Assembly (NCBI GenBank): GCA_905221605.1
Contig: CAJNDS010000004.1
Coordinates: 147,501 to 211,500, forward strand
Direction: 5' to 3'
DNA from: Symbiodinium natans
Lineage: Eukaryota > Sar > Dinophyceae > Suessiales > Symbiodiniaceae
DNA length: 64,000 nt
Both the position numbers and the translations under genes were made by a program. The notes beneath the pieces were generated by a model. The model saw nothing but the letters and a program-made list of their open reading frames with translations. It had not been told where the DNA came from and searched no databases. Positions 10,514 to 21,987 of this stretch are shown here, piece by piece (the stretch's first letter is position 1; each line of letters starts with the position of its first letter).

Positions 10514-11197
10514 GGAGGGCTAACAGGTTGAGGGCTTAGGGTTTAAGCTTCGGGCTTCAGGTTTAGGGTTTGTAGGGTTTATAGGGTTTAGGGTTAGGGT
10601 TTAGGGTTTAGGGTTCACAGGGTAATTATAGGGGCTTAGGGTTTATGGGGTTTATAGGGTTTATAAGGTTCAGGGTGCCGAGGGCATGTGGTTCTAGGGT
10701 TTTTGGCGCTTGTGGTGCTTAAGGTTTTGAGGTTCAGGCGTTTAGCATTCAGGGGTTTATGAGTTTTACGGTTGTAGGATTGCAAAGGATCTGTAGCTCT
10801 TGAACCTGACGCTGTTGGCATGTGGCAGTTGAGTGCTTGGTGCTGAAGCGCGCCATAACGGTGCAGGCTGTCCGCGGAGAGCTAGAGCGATTGGGGATGC
10901 ATACGCAAACCCCGAAAACACCCAAACCCAACCAGCTTTGGGACGCGGGGCCTTTCCCTAAACCCTAAACCCTAAACCCTGAACCCTAAACCCTAAACCC
11001 TAAACCTTAAACCCTAAACCCTAAACCCAGGGGAAACCCTGTATGTTCCTTGGTTGCTTGAGGGGAGAGACATCATATGGTCACTAGAAGTCAAGAGGAC
11101 CTCCAGGAACTGATTCCTTGTCCTTGGCCTAGACCGAGAGCAGAAACAACATAACACAGGGGCTTATGTCAGTTTACTCTTCTTGCGTAGTGTTCAC

Positions 11198-11296
11198 TAT
11201 GAAAATGTAAGGGGTACAAGTCAATACCCCTTCTATATATATATATAAGCACCCCTTATATCTGCATAATGAAAATATAAGGGGGTACAAGTCAAT
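11198..11296. repeat. ~27 base direct repeat around an AT-rich core
   Basis: ATGAAAATGTAAGGGGTACA with AGTCAAT at 11198-11224 recurs as ATGAAAATATAAGGGGGTAC with AAGTCAAT at 11268-11296. A (TA)n stretch lies between. Likely remains of a small element; no coding signal in 10990-11940. Confidence 0.8.
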
Positions 11297-12158
11297 GCTA
11301 CTGGGAATTGCCTGGGCTCCTGTCTTCTTAAGCTTCTATGGCATAGGTTCAGGCATTCCGTTTAGGGTTTAGGGTTTAGGGTTTAGGGTTTATGGTTTAG
11401 GGTTTAGGGTTTACAGCATGACTTCTATTGCCCCTAAACCCTGAACCCTACATGTCATTATCACCAGAACTTGAAAGCTGTAAACCCTAAACCCTAAACC
11501 CTAAACCCTAAATCTAAACCCTAAACCCTAAACTTTAAACCCTAAACCCTAAACCCTTTCAACCACAACTTAGGGCTTCGAGTAGGGACTCGGAATCCCC
11601 GGACCTGCCTGTTGGGAAGGGCTTGTATCGCAACGTCCACTGCCTCTTGTCGTTGGCTTCGGGGCAGAGGCTTTAGGGTTTAGGGTTTAGGGTTTAGGGT
11701 TTAGGGTACAGTACTGGGTTTAGGATTTAGGATTTAGGGTTCAGGGTTGAGGGCCCAAGCCTTTTGGCGATGGGGGCCTTTGTTTAAGGGGGGGGGGAGG
11801 TTTCAGGGTCGGGGAATTTACGGCGCTGCTGCCTTTTTTGTACTTTTTGGAATGTTGGGGTTCAGGGTTTTAGAATTTTCAAGGGTTGGGTAGAGCTTTT
11901 GTGTTTTTACGGGTTGTTTAGGGCGTTAGGGTTTTGAGGGTTGTTTACGGCTTTAGGGTTTAAGGGTTGTTTAGGGTTTCAGGATTTCAAGGGTTGTTTA
12001 GGTGTTTAGGGCTTCAAGCTTTTTGGGTTTCGCTGTACGGTTTAAGGGCCTCAAGGGCTTTGGGAAATGAGGGGCTTATCTTCCGGGGTTTCGGGTTGGC
12101 TTCATCTGCCTTCAGGTGGGTATCTAGCACCAGTTCTCAACATCATGGTCCCTGTTAG

Positions 12159-12982
12159 GGGCTCTTGCGGGGGATTGACCTATACGATATTCCCCTTTGT
12201 GTGCCTGGTACACCCTCAATTGTCCCAGAAGACGGAGAGAGAGGCAAGGTGGCTGGTTTAGGGCTTGGGGTTGGGTTTAGGGACCCTGCACCTGGAGCCA
12301 GTCAGCCCTAAAAAGCCGGGTCACCGCAGTGTCAGCTCATACACGGTGAAGGTCCAAAGCTTTGACGAATCGAGGGTGGGAAACCTTGAAGAGTGTGGTT
12401 CGGGTCTCGGAATTCTGAGATTAGGGTTGAAGGGTTCAGGGTTCAGGTGCTCGCTTGCGGGGAAGCTCAAGCTTCCAAAAGACAGCACTACACTCATAGG
12501 ATCACACACACACACACACACCCACACCCACTCCCAGCCCCCACGCACCCACGCACCCACGCACCCACGCACCCACGCACCCACGCACGCGTCAGCCTTG
12601 TAGAAACTCTGAGCCCTTTCAACAAGAGAGAGGAACACGGTGATCTCGAGTGTGAGGGAGATGGTAAACTGGCGCGGTTTTTTTCTCAACCATAGCAGCG
12701 CACTAAACCCTCTACCTTGGACCCCTTTGGCCACTGCCGAGGCGCCCCATGATGTCAGCATCTAAGGGAACCTCGCTGAAGGTCTGGAACTCGCTGGGAT
12801 ATTGCAGAGCACGCCTGGGTCATGGGTTGAAGGGTGCAGGCGAAAATGCCGAAAGCTCATGGGGGTTTGCCCTCGAAAGTCCGCGCTGTGGAGCGGTGCT
12901 AAGCCAGTTGAACCTGGAATTAGAGCCAACTCACCAAGCGCTAAGGCACGGCAACCACCACACACTAGATCCTGAACGTTAA
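12159..12982 (+). CDS. Plus-strand exons, gene of unknown function
   Basis: Exon 12159-12248 follows acceptor CCCTGTTAG, reads 30 whole codons (GLLRGIDLYDIPLCVPGTPS...) and ends at donor AAG|GTGGCTGG beside TTTAGGG units. The next stretch, about 12283-12404, is open (LHLEPVSPKKPGHRSVSSYT... KVQSFDESRVGNLEE). A CA microsatellite follows. Stretch 12749-12982 is open and ends in TAA (NAESSWGFALESPRCGAVLS ... HHTLDPER), a plausible last exon, though it probably contains further introns. Phase between the three parts was not resolved. Confidence 0.5.
12505..12596. repeat. CA-type microsatellite with CCCACGCA units
   Basis: (CA)n followed by repeats of CACCCACG/CACGCACC. Frames through it are low complexity only. 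Confidence 0.95.
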
Positions 12983-13024
12983 GGCTAAATCTGAACCCTA
13001 CACCCTAGACTTTTCGACCTAAAC

Positions 13025-13126
13025 GACAGTTTGTTTAAGAGCCCCCAAAAAATTGTAATAAGAATCCCTATATTGCCCTTATAAGGAAGATGTTTTTCAT
13101 TTTTGGGGTTCTTAAGCAACTCGTAG
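13025..13126. mobile_element. Hairpin element, family B copy
   Basis: Left end TTTGTTTAAGAGCCCCC and right end GGGGTTCTTAAGCAACTCGTAG are inverted repeats. The core AATCCCTATATTGCCCTTAT is shared with 675-767. Confidence 0.85.
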
Positions 13127-13460
13127 CAAAATCAAAACCCAGACCTCTCAACACACAACCCCGTTTCCTAAACCCTGACCTCTAAACCCTGAGCCGTACA
13201 CCATAGACCCTAGACCCTAAACCCTAGACCCCAGACCCTAGACCGCATGCCTGAAAGGAGCCGAGGGACACCCCCGAGACCAAGGCCTCCCATGCCGAGT
13301 CGAGGCCGCTCCTGGGAGTGGGTCAAAACGGGGGTGTGCAGTTTAGGGCTTAGGGTTTAGGGTTTAGGGTTTAGGGTTTAGGGTTTAGGGTTTGGGGTTT
13401 GGGGTTTGGGGTTTAGGGTGTAGGGGTCAGGTCACGGGTCTTGGGCGCCAGGATGGTCAG

Positions 13461-13641
13461 TCTCGGGTTTCGGGGGCGTTTTTGCCGCGCCGCGCAGCCA
13501 GTATCATGCCACACCCATGGGTGTGGGGGGGGGGGGGGGGGGGGGTTTCCGATGCAGGCTGAGGGGAGTTTCAGGTGCCCAGTCATAGCCATGCCCCCCA
13601 AGACAATGCGCGACTTGTCCCGAAGTTGGGGCGTCCCACAT
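13461..13641 (+). CDS. Two exons separated by a 37 base poly-G intron
   Basis: Exon 13461-13520 follows GGTCAG and reads 20 codons (SRVSGAFLPRRAASIMPHPW) to donor GTGTGG. The intron 13521-13557 is GTGT, about 22 G, then TTTCCGATGCAG. Exon 13558-13641 continues in phase 0 (AEGSFRCPVIAMPPKTMRDL SRSWGVPH). The next interval is a second G run ending GGTCCCAG. On the minus strand some frames are open but the splice sites favour plus. Function unknown. Confidence 0.6.
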
Positions 13642-13960
13642 GGGGGAAGGGGGGGGGGTCCCAGAGAAATCCAATGGCACCACCCGCTGTCCATCCAGTA
13701 AAGGTGTTTCTGGACTGCCGGATGTAGTTCTGGGACCAGGCACCCTAAGCACGCTAGGGTTTATAGTATTCTAGGGCTTACAGGGTTTAGGGTCAAACCG
13801 GATTTGTGGTTTCAGGTTCATAGGAATTTATAGGCTTTAGGGTCGGTCGCACGTTCCACGTGACCCCCCGCAAAACCCCTAAAGCCTACGGCCTGAATTT
13901 GGGAAGGACCCCCAAAAAGCGACTTCTAGGTGCCTTGTGGGAAGCGGCCCGAGCCTTAAG

Positions 13961-14059
13961 ATTTTTGAAGCGGAACATGCCTTAGCCCACAACTCTACAC
14001 TCGGGGTTGATTCATGGTCATGGGCCCTGTCGCAGAAGCACGAAAGAATGCTACTGATT
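13961..14059 (+). CDS. Exon, unknown protein
   Basis: After CCTTAAG the plus strand reads IFEAEHALAHNSTLGVDSWS W and on into KHERMLL before it enters a TTTGGG-like region. Good protein character; the 3' border is uncertain. Confidence 0.5.
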
Positions 14060-14506
14060 GGGTTGGGATTTTGGGCTTTGGGTTTAATTTTGAGCGTCCA
14101 ATTGCCCATACTCAAAACGTTAACGGCCTAGGAAACCGCAGCTCTCGGCGTGAGCCGCGCTTTAAGGGCTTAGGGTTTGGGGTTTAGGGTTCAGGGATTA
14201 GGCTCCCCCCCACCCCCGCAAGTGCTGGGGACGGGACCTTTTGGGTTGGTTACGTGTAAGGGAACCCAGAACCCAAAAAAGGGTAAAGGCGGCACACCAA
14301 GGGACCACAGAAGTGGCGAGAGGAGGACCACCACCGACGTGCTGAGCAGTGAGGCACCTCAGTAAGCGGCCGGTCAGGTTAGGTTTAGGGTTTAGGGTTT
14401 AGGGTTTAAAGTTTAGGGTTCAGGGTTCAGGGTTCAGGGTTTAGGGTTTAGGGTTGAGGGTTGAAACTTCAGGGCCTAGGACAAAGTTTAGGGTTTAGCA
14501 TTGGTG

Positions 14507-14602
14507 GTGCTCCACCTTGTACTAACAGTCCTTAGTAGAAATCCACGTACCCCCCCATTATAATCCCTATTCAGGACTGTTAGTATAAGGGGGAACATCC
14601 CA
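14507..14602. mobile_element. Hairpin element, family A copy
   Basis: Right end GGGGGAACATCCCAA is intact. Subterminal TACTAACAGTCCTTAGTAG and CCCTATTCAGGACTGTTAGT pair. The left tip is degenerate. Confidence 0.85.
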
Positions 14603-15390
14603 AGTGTGGAACTTGGGATTGTTGAGTAGTTTTTGAGTAGTTTTCAGCTTTTGATTAGCACTGTCTAGGAGCCTCGGGTCCCTAAACCCTAAACCCTAAA
14701 CCCTAAACCCTAAACCCTAAACCCTAAACCCTAAACCCTAAACCCTGAACCCCTTCTGCAGTGCCTTCGAACCCTGGGCTGCTCTGGGAAATCGGGGTTT
14801 GTGGATGAGAGCAGATGTGCACGAACCCTAAAACCCTGCTGTTCAACCCTCAACCCTAAACCCTAAACCCCAAGCCCCAAACCCTAAACCCCAAGCCCTA
14901 AACCCTAAACCCTAAACCCCGCAGAATTTGGGTTGCCACGCTTTCCAGGTGGAAACTGCGGAGTGTCTCTAAAGGTCGGAACTCAGAGCTCGCCGCCTGG
15001 AAGCCTTTTTTGGTTATAGGGTTTAGGGTTTAGGGTTTAGGGTTTAGGGTTTAGGGTTTAGGGTTTAGGGTTTTTCTTTTTTTCGCAAGCAAAGGGTTCT
15101 GGGTTTAGTGTTTAGGGTATATGGGGTTTCGGGTTTGGGGTTTAGGGTTAGGGGTTGAGGGTTAGGGTGGGGTTTAGAGTATATCGGGTTTCTAGACCCA
15201 AAAAGCGACCTAGAAAAAAAAAAGGTGACCTTTTCGGTTTAAAGGGGCCTACACGGGAACCTCAACCCCAAAAAAATGGGAATAAGGCCCTACTCTGGGT
15301 CCTACAGTCAAGTTATGGGCTTGAACAGGTCCTGTTGGGGCCTCTTTAAAGACACGGTCTTCGCGCCATGTACTTGAGAAGGGACTGCAG

Positions 15391-15561
15391 TGGCATGGGG
15401 TATGCCATCCCAACGATCTAGTCAGTAAACGGAGAGACTCCGGCTCGAAGGCCTCCTACAAGTCCCACACAAGCTACATCTACAACAGAGCCCCAACAAA
15501 CGTCCGAAAGACCCCCAGCTCAAAACTGGCCGAAGCTCTAAACCTGAAACACAGTCCCTAC
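15391..15561 (+). CDS. 57-codon exon of an unknown, basic protein
   Basis: Acceptor GGACTGCAG, 57 whole codons without a stop and donor GTTCTAAAACCC, which opens a telomere-type stretch. Text begins WHGVCHPNDLVSKRRDSGSK and continues with ASYKSHTSYIYNRAPTNVRK; it is rich in Lys, Arg, Ser and Tyr. There is no in-frame ATG, so simple ORF finding misses it. Phase 0 at both ends. One of the longest exons outside the 56-60 kb gene. Confidence 0.65.
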
Positions 15562-15650
15562 GTTCTAAAACCCTCAACTTTTGAAACCCTAAACCCTATG
15601 TAAACCCTAAACCCTACTCCCTAAACCCTTCACAAAAAAAAACTCATCCC

Positions 15651-16799
15651 TTCAGGCCGCGCACTGACCTCCCGAAAGAAGTCGGGGCAGGCAGCGGGGT
15701 CGGCGCGAAGCGCATGCGCACGCCAGGCGAGGGGGCCAGATCGCTCGCCTTGGGCTTTAGAGCTACGGGGGTTTCGGGTTTCGGGTTAGGGGTTTAGGGG
15801 TTTAGGGGTTTAGGGGTTTAGGGGTTTAGGGGTTTAGGGGTTTAGGGGTTTAGGGGTTTAGGGGTTTAGGGGTTTAGGGGTTTAGGGGTTTAGGGGTTTA
15901 GGGTTTAGGGTTTAGGGTTTAGGCCCAGGAGGAGCATGAGCCTGGGACGTAGATTCCTACTAGAGCCGGATGGCTTTGCTGTCCGCACTCCGAGTATTGG
16001 GCAGCATTGAAGGTGTCATTGTGTCCGGAAATCGAGCATGACGCCACAACCATGACCTGCCCTTTAGAGACTACTGTAGGTTTCAAGGCGATGCGGATCC
16101 GCTCAATCCCAGCTTGCGCCTCGAGCTCATCAAACCTTGAGTTGAGTAGCCGACAAGATGCCCACGAGCCAGACAAGTGCTGAGGAAATAAGCCCTAAAA
16201 CCTAAACCCCAAACCCTAAAACCCCAAGCTTTAAGGAACATGAGCCCCAAAACCTAAACCCCAAACCCCAAACCCTAAACCCTTTTGAGGGAATAGGTGC
16301 AGCCCGGCTCACGCAACTCCTCCACGACCCCTGGCCAGCCATGCCCGCAGAAGACAACGTCCACATCCTCGCTGGTCGGGAGACCTCAATGAGGCGAGCT
16401 GAGGGGATGTTTTGTTTAGGGCTTTTAGGGGGTTTTATAGGGTTTATCGGGTTTATCGGGTTATAGGGTTTATGGGGTTTATGGGGTTTATCGGGCTTAT
16501 GGGGTTTATAGGGTTTATAGGGTGTATAGTGTTTTTAGGGATTTATGGGTTTACCGGGGTGAGTTTGGGGGTCTGCAAGTTAGATTCCTCAGTGTTCTAC
16601 GTTTGTTGAGGTGGTAGGCCGCACAGAACAAATCGAATTTCCAAAGCAACCCGAAGCCCGTAACCCGTAACCCGTAACCCGTAACCCTAAACCCTCAACC
16701 CTCAACCCTCAACCCTAAACCCAAGCCCGAGGAGCCTAGGAGTGTGGGATCCGTGCCCGTCGGCGAGACTCTCCCCCAATAGTCGAGATTTTCACAGCC
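15651..16799 (-). CDS. Four-exon gene segment with matching phases through telomere introns
   Basis: Exons in order: 16721-16799 (26 codons plus one base, contains ENLDYWGRVSPTGTDP), 16281-16384 (two bases plus 34 codons, LPTSEDVDVVFCGHGWPGVV EELREPGC), 15925-16179 (85 whole codons, contains FDELEAQAGIERIRIALKP and Cys residues), 15651-15748 (ASDLAPSPGVRMRFAPTP). Phase 1 to 2-base, then 0 to 0, then 0 to 0 all agree. Acceptors: TTTAG at the edge of an array, CATTGAG, TTTCCTCAG, CCCAAG. Donors: GTTTAGG, GTTTAGGG and GCCTAAACCC, all the first bases of telomere arrays. The plus strand of 15657-15748 is also open, so that exon is weaker. The domain VVFCGHGWPGVVEEL was not recognised. Confidence 0.72.
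15779..15923. repeat. Eight-base variant array (TTTAGGGG)n, intronic in the minus gene
   Basis: About 15 TTTAGGGG units pass into four TTTAGGG units. On the minus strand the stretch directly follows the donor of exon 15925-16179. Confidence 0.95.
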
Positions 16800-18207
16800 C
16801 TAAACCCTAAACCCTAAACCCTGAACCCTAAACCTAAACCCCAAAAACCCTAAACTCTAAATCGGGCTTAGGCTGTTGCAGCCTCCACGGTCCCTACGCC
16901 CCCGGGGAACAAACGCCAATTTGAATCCCCACAAACCCTAAGCCCGGTACCCGGAACCTTGATTCACAAACCTTAAACCCGAGAAACTTTAAATCCTGAA
17001 CCCGAATCCCTAAACCGAAACCCTTATAAAACTCTAAACCCGATACTGTGTCGTTTGGAGGATCCGAAAGCACCTCATGGAATCCACTTCATAAAGCCGC
17101 AAAGCTGGAAAAGCCGCAAGCCCCAACAAGCGCCTGCCTCAAACCCCAAGCCTCCAGACTTCTGGACTCGAGGGTTTAGGGTTTGGGGTTTCGGGTTTGG
17201 GGTTTAGGGTTTGGGGTTCGGGGCTTAGGGTTTGGGGTTTGGGGTTTAGGGCTGAGGCTTTAGGATTCTAGGTCGCAGTTTAGGGCTTTAGGTGTTCCAC
17301 TTGCTTAAGGGTTACCATGGAAACCTCAGGACGCTGGAGCCCTCAATAGGCGCCCCCTTCCCTTTCAAAAAAAACCTTTAGGGTTCAGGGTTTAGGGTTC
17401 AGGGTTCAGGGTTTCGGGTTTTGGGTTTGGGGTTTAGGGCTTAGGGTTTAGGGAGTGCTTAGGGTTTAGGCAACCCCAAACGCCCTTCAGCTTTCAACCC
17501 TAAACCTGCAACCCAGCCGCGCAGGTTCGGCAGCGACGCGTTGGGACGGATGGACGTGCGCTCCAGGGCCTACATGGCTTGAGGCTTAGGGATTGCAACA
17601 TGGGGTTTAGGGTTTAGGGTTTAGGGTTCAGGGTTTAGGGTTTAGGGTTTAGGGTTTAGGGTTTAGGGTTTAGGGCAACTAAATTAACGCACCTTTAGGG
17701 TTTAAAGGATTTAGGATTCAGGGTTCTACCACCCTTCCCACGCCATGCTGTGGGGATCTCTTCAACAGGAGGCACTCTCGTCATGTCGACTACCAGCTAG
17801 ATCCACAAGCCTAGCCGATATCTCTCTACTTCCCTTTAGAACCATGACGACAATTCTATTTATGATGTTCTTTTGAAATGTATACATCAACAAATCCTAA
17901 GGGGTCTACAGATCAACCAGCACCAAACAACAGCAATCGGTTTAGGGTTTAGGGTTTAGGGTTTAGGGTTTAGGGTTTGGGGGTGTGGGTGCATGGGCGC
18001 CCGAAGCCAAAGCACCCTCCATACCGGCCAGCGGGTGGTTAAGATGTCGTAGAGGGATCGCCGGAGCCTCGGCTGAATCTCCCGGGGTTTGGCGGAGCTG
18101 AGGATTGTGCGTTTTGAGGGCTTAGGGTTTAGGGCCAGGAGCCCTCCGATCTCCCAAAACCCTCAACTCCCATAAGACGCTCGAACCCCGGGAATGGCCT
18201 GTTAAGG

Positions 18208-18268
18208 TTTAGGGTTTGTAGGGTTTGTAGGGTTTGTAGGGTTTGTAGGGTTTGTAGGGTTTGTACGG
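18208..18268 (+). repeat. Ten-base tandem repeat GTTTGTAGGG, six copies
   Basis: A telomere unit with a three-base insertion (TTTGTAGGG context) amplified in tandem. The stretch 17700-18400 otherwise shows scattered arrays and no clear gene. Confidence 0.9.
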
Positions 18269-18418
18269 TATTTAGGTCTTTTAGGGTTTAGGGTTTAGGG
18301 CTTATAGGGTTTAGGGCTTAGGCTTTGAGGACTTAGGGCAGAAGATCGTTCGCTCTCGTTCTTGTGTTGGCGAACTGGATGCGCAAAAAAGCCCCTGTCT
18401 TGAGGCGGGTGTGGGATT

Positions 18419-18583
18419 TCAAGGGACTAAAGGAGGGACCCTGATAGGGGGCCTTTGGGGTTATTTAGGGGTTATGTTGGGGCTACTTAGGTTGTATTGG
18501 GAGTACAAAAAGGTACATGCAGGGGTTATATAGGGGAATAAGATTAAGGGTCCCTTCTAGGGGTCCCTCCTTATCCTTTTGAT
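18419..18583. mobile_element. Hairpin element, family E copy 1
   Basis: Ends GGACTAAAGGAGGGACCCTG and GGGTCCCTCCTTATCC are inverted repeats. The interior (GGGGTTATTTAGGGG, ATACAGGGGTTAYAT-type) matches the copy at 33235-33385 in opposite orientation. Confidence 0.85.
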
Positions 18584-18591
18584 CAAACGGG

Positions 18592-18975
18592 ATGGATCCA
18601 GGGGGTAGGGTTTTTGGGGGTCTAACTCGGCTTTGGGGCTTTGGTCGGTCCACTAGGCTGCCAAGTCGTTTGAGAATGGGTGGGGAACAAGGGTGTCACA
18701 GGGGAATCACGTTGCTAGAGGCCATGCCACGAAGTAAGCAAACCTGGGGGGCATATGACGCGCGACAAGCAATCCTGTACCGCTCCAGAGGCCGCAGGCT
18801 TTGCCGAGCGGCGGCGTCCACTCGAGCAGAACTGCTTGTCCTGTGCAAGCATGCCCAATGCCCTCAATTCTCATCAAACCGAGACCGCTCCCAAACCCTG
18901 AATGCTAAATCGTTACTGTCATGGGTTCCCCTGCTACCCCCTCCATGCTACCCCCTAGGTTCCCCCCCCCCCTAG
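18592..18975 (+). other. Open reading frame of uncertain coding value
   Basis: A 127-codon plus frame from an ATG has mixed composition (RAAASTRAELLVLCKHAQCP in the middle) but its last third lies inside a palindromic element. A coding exon around 18740-18890 is possible; the full frame is unlikely to be one protein. Confidence 0.25.
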
Positions 18976-19067
18976 AAGTACGGTTTGTTAGGGGAACGTC
19001 TGTTAAGCCGAATCAAATATACTGAAGGGGGGAACCTAGGGGGGTAGTATAGAGGGGGGTAGTAGGG
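18929..19067. mobile_element. Palindromic element with ~45 base arms
   Basis: GGGTTCCCCTGCTACCCCCT ... TACCCCCTAGGTTCCCCCC pairs with GGGGGGAACCTAGGGGGGTA ... GTAGTAGGGAAGCCC. The CCCTAAA array 19083-19188 follows directly. Confidence 0.85.
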
Positions 19068-19381
19068 AAGCCCCTGATATCCCAAACCCTAAACCCTAAA
19101 CCCTAAACCCTAAACCCTAAACCCTAAACCCTAAACCCTAAACCCTAAACCCTAAACCCTAAACCCTAAACCCTAAACCCTAAACCCTCCCCCCTAAACC
19201 CTTAAACCCCTGGTAGTGGCGTCCTTTCTCCAGGAGTTCGCGATGCTGCGGAGCCGAGGCGTCGTGCGACTTGGCATGGGTTGCTTCAGGCCGACCAACA
19301 TACAGGGGCCTTCATAAGCAGAATAGGGTTTTGGGGTTTGGAGTTTAGGGTTTAGGGCTAGGGTTTAGGGTTTGGGGTTTC

Positions 19382-19482
19382 GGGACCTGAATTATTAGAA
19401 TAGGGTTTTGGGAGGTTATCATATTATAATTACAAAGGGACCATAAAGGGGAATACTATTTAGTAATTACTCCGACCCCTAT
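19382..19482. mobile_element. Element family C copy
   Basis: Shares GGGACCTGAATTATTAGAAT, ATAATTACAAAGGGACCATA and AGTAATTACTCCGACCCCTA with copies at 31774-31949 and 62905-63008, and in part with 52585-52633. Confidence 0.8.
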
Positions 19483-19782
19483 ATTGCACGGTTTAAGGGT
19501 GGCCTCGCTGTGTGCCCTCAGTTGCCCAGCTGCTATCGCCGCGTCACAAACTTTCCAGCGCACCATAATATACCCCTGACCCCCAAACTCTAAACCCCCA
19601 AGCCCTAAACCCTAAACCCTAAACCCCAAACCCTAAACCCTACACCCAACTGAATCAATCGAGGTATCTCTCAGTCCCGGGCCGCGGCCAACACGAAGTA
19701 CGCCGCAGCATCGCCCAGCACGCAACGAGGAGGTGGCCTGGGTTCAGGGCGAGTGATGGAAGGTTTTCTTCTTCATAGCGTT

Positions 19783-20040
19783 TACAATATATATATATAT
19801 ATATGCATATATATGTACACTTATTCGTATTATATATATATGTATATATTATTTGTTTATTTTTCTTCGTATATTTAGGCTTCTATTTATAGTTATATTC
19901 ATATTTACATTTTTATCTTTCTATTTATTATGTTTGTATTGTTATTTATGTCAAGATGTTATAAATATGGTTGCTTTGCCCTTTGACATACTTACTGACA
20001 ACTGCGTTTCGTGACATCTCCTACTGTTCAGCGCCCCCTC

Positions 20041-20077
<37 letters not shown>
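19783..20077. repeat. AT-rich microsatellite region and 35 base poly-A
   Basis: (AT)n at 19783-19815, AT-rich sequence to 19970, and a run of about 35 A at 20043-20077. No coding signal. Confidence 0.95.
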
Positions 20078-20079
<2 letters not shown>

Positions 20080-20848
20080 GCAACATGCAGAGACTAGAAA
20101 TATACCAGGTCTGTCAGATCGGTGTCTCACAGCAACAGAAAATCGCCGTGCTTCGCGCGCCAACGCAGCCGCCCTGACCTAACCCCCAAACCCTGAATCC
20201 TCAAGAGACCCGCCACACCCCTCCCCCACCCTCCCCCCCTCCACACAAGCCAACTTAAACCTAAGAACCCCACATCCCTAAACCCTAAACCCTACCCCCC
20301 CCCCCCGCCTCTTGACACAAGAAGAAGAGGTTACCCATTCTTACTCCCAAGTTCACAAGGAACCTGGCCCTACAAAAAGAAGGAACAAGGTGAACAAAGG
20401 AACGCGTTTGTAGTCCCTTTGAAGTAAGGCTAACTCTCAACCCTAAACCCTAAACCCTAAACCCTAAACCCTAAACCCTAAACCCTAAACCCTAAACCCT
20501 AAACCCTAAACCCTACACCCTACACCCTGCACCCTTGGGGTCTGCTTGAACTGCGGTCTGGCTGCTCGCGCAGGTGTGCCTCCGCCTTGGTTCAGATTTC
20601 AGTACTCAGACCTTGATGCCTAACCCCCTGAACCCTAAACCCTAAACCCTAAACCCTAAACCCTAAACCCTAAACCCTAAACCCTAAACCCTAAACCCTA
20701 ACCCCCTGAACCCTGAAGCCCGAAGCCCGAAACGCTTCTCGACCACAAGCCTTACCTCAGACCACCCCCAAGGTTTGGGGTTTAGGGTTTCAGGTTCAGG
20801 TCTAGGTTCCAGTGATGCTACTGTAGGTCTCTGAAGCTGAAAGTCCCT

Positions 20849-20886
20849 GTTTTTTTTTTTTTTTTGGGGGGGGGGGGGGGGGGGGC
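20849..20886. repeat. Composite homopolymer T(16)G(20)
   Basis: A run of T passes directly into a run of G. The same T-then-G arrangement (or C-then-A on the other strand) recurs at 21300-21317, 21345-21366, 27763-27786, 31820-31857 and 60361-60402. Confidence 0.95.
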
Positions 20887-21328
20887 CAACAGTGGGTCCA
20901 GGGTTCAGGGTTTCCCCAAGTTGCCCGGGCTCTCTGATTGCAGGGGTGTGGAGACTGGCTCTTGGGCCTTGAAGTGTGAGACTTAGGGTTTAGGGTTTAG
21001 GGTTTAGGGTTTAGGGTTTAGGGTTTAGGGTTTAGGGTTAGAACAAAATAGGATCGATCCCCTGAGCAGGGACCACGACGTAAGGAACCGCCCGCACGTC
21101 TCACGAATAATGAGCACCGCAAGGTGCACTTCTGCTTGAGGCTCGTTTAGGGTTTAGGGTTTAGGGTTTAGGGTCGGTAATGAATCAGAAGCCCCAACGA
21201 GCTTCTCCATCCAATGCCCAGCCACTTGAAGACTTAATACCCCAAACGCAGAAACAAAAAGCCTCCTCAACTCCCCTGAGCCCTTTTTGATTTTCAATTG
21301 ACCCCCCCCCAAAAAAATATGAACTTCC

Positions 21329-21443
21329 AATTGCTTAAGAACCCCCTCCCCCCCCCAAAAAAAAAACGAGAAATATTCTTCCTGGTGAGGGCAATATAGG
21401 TGTTGTTTTTTTCCTGTGTTGGGGGTTCTTAAGCAAGGTGTAG
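21329..21443. mobile_element. Hairpin element, family B copy with C(n)A(n) tract
   Basis: Ends TTGCTTAAGAACCCCC and GGGGGTTCTTAAGCAA pair, with a trailing GTGTAG. The C9A10 tract lies just inside the left end. Confidence 0.88.
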
Positions 21444-21987
21444 TCAAGAAACAAGAGAACAAAGAGACGCTGTACACACCGCAGCTTCGGGATGCTCCCC
21501 CCTCAGGGTTTAGGGTTTAGGGTTTAGGGTTTAGGGTTTAGGGTTTAGGGTTTGGGGTTTAGGGTTTAGGGTTTAGGGTTTAGGGTGATATTCTTCTGCG
21601 GGAGCCTCTGCAAGGGGCAGCGTGCTGCGCGCTGCCAGCGCCGCGGCAAGCTGTGTTCGGAAGGCCCTGCAGGAAGGCTGGGAACTTGGCTCGCGCTGCA
21701 TCCTCTGGCAGTAGGTCCTTCATAGGGGCTCATTCCCGAATTTTCTACTAAGATCCTGTAGGTAGATGCCAAGGTGGAGGACCCCAACAGACCCCGGTTC
21801 CCCCAGGAGTGGCTTGATTTAGGAGTTCGAAGCCCTTGAACCCTAAGCCCCGAACCCGAAAAGTCTCTGGAATCAAGGGACTCTTCCTTGGACTTAGGGT
21901 TTAGGGTTTAGGGTTTAGGGTTTAGGGTTTAGGGTTTAGGGTTTAGGGTTTAGGGTTTAGGGTTTAGGGTTTAGGGTTTAGGGTACC

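Noticed and set aside
20043-20077. Poly-A tail of a processed retrocopy
   Set aside because: No coding sequence upstream and no target duplication seen.
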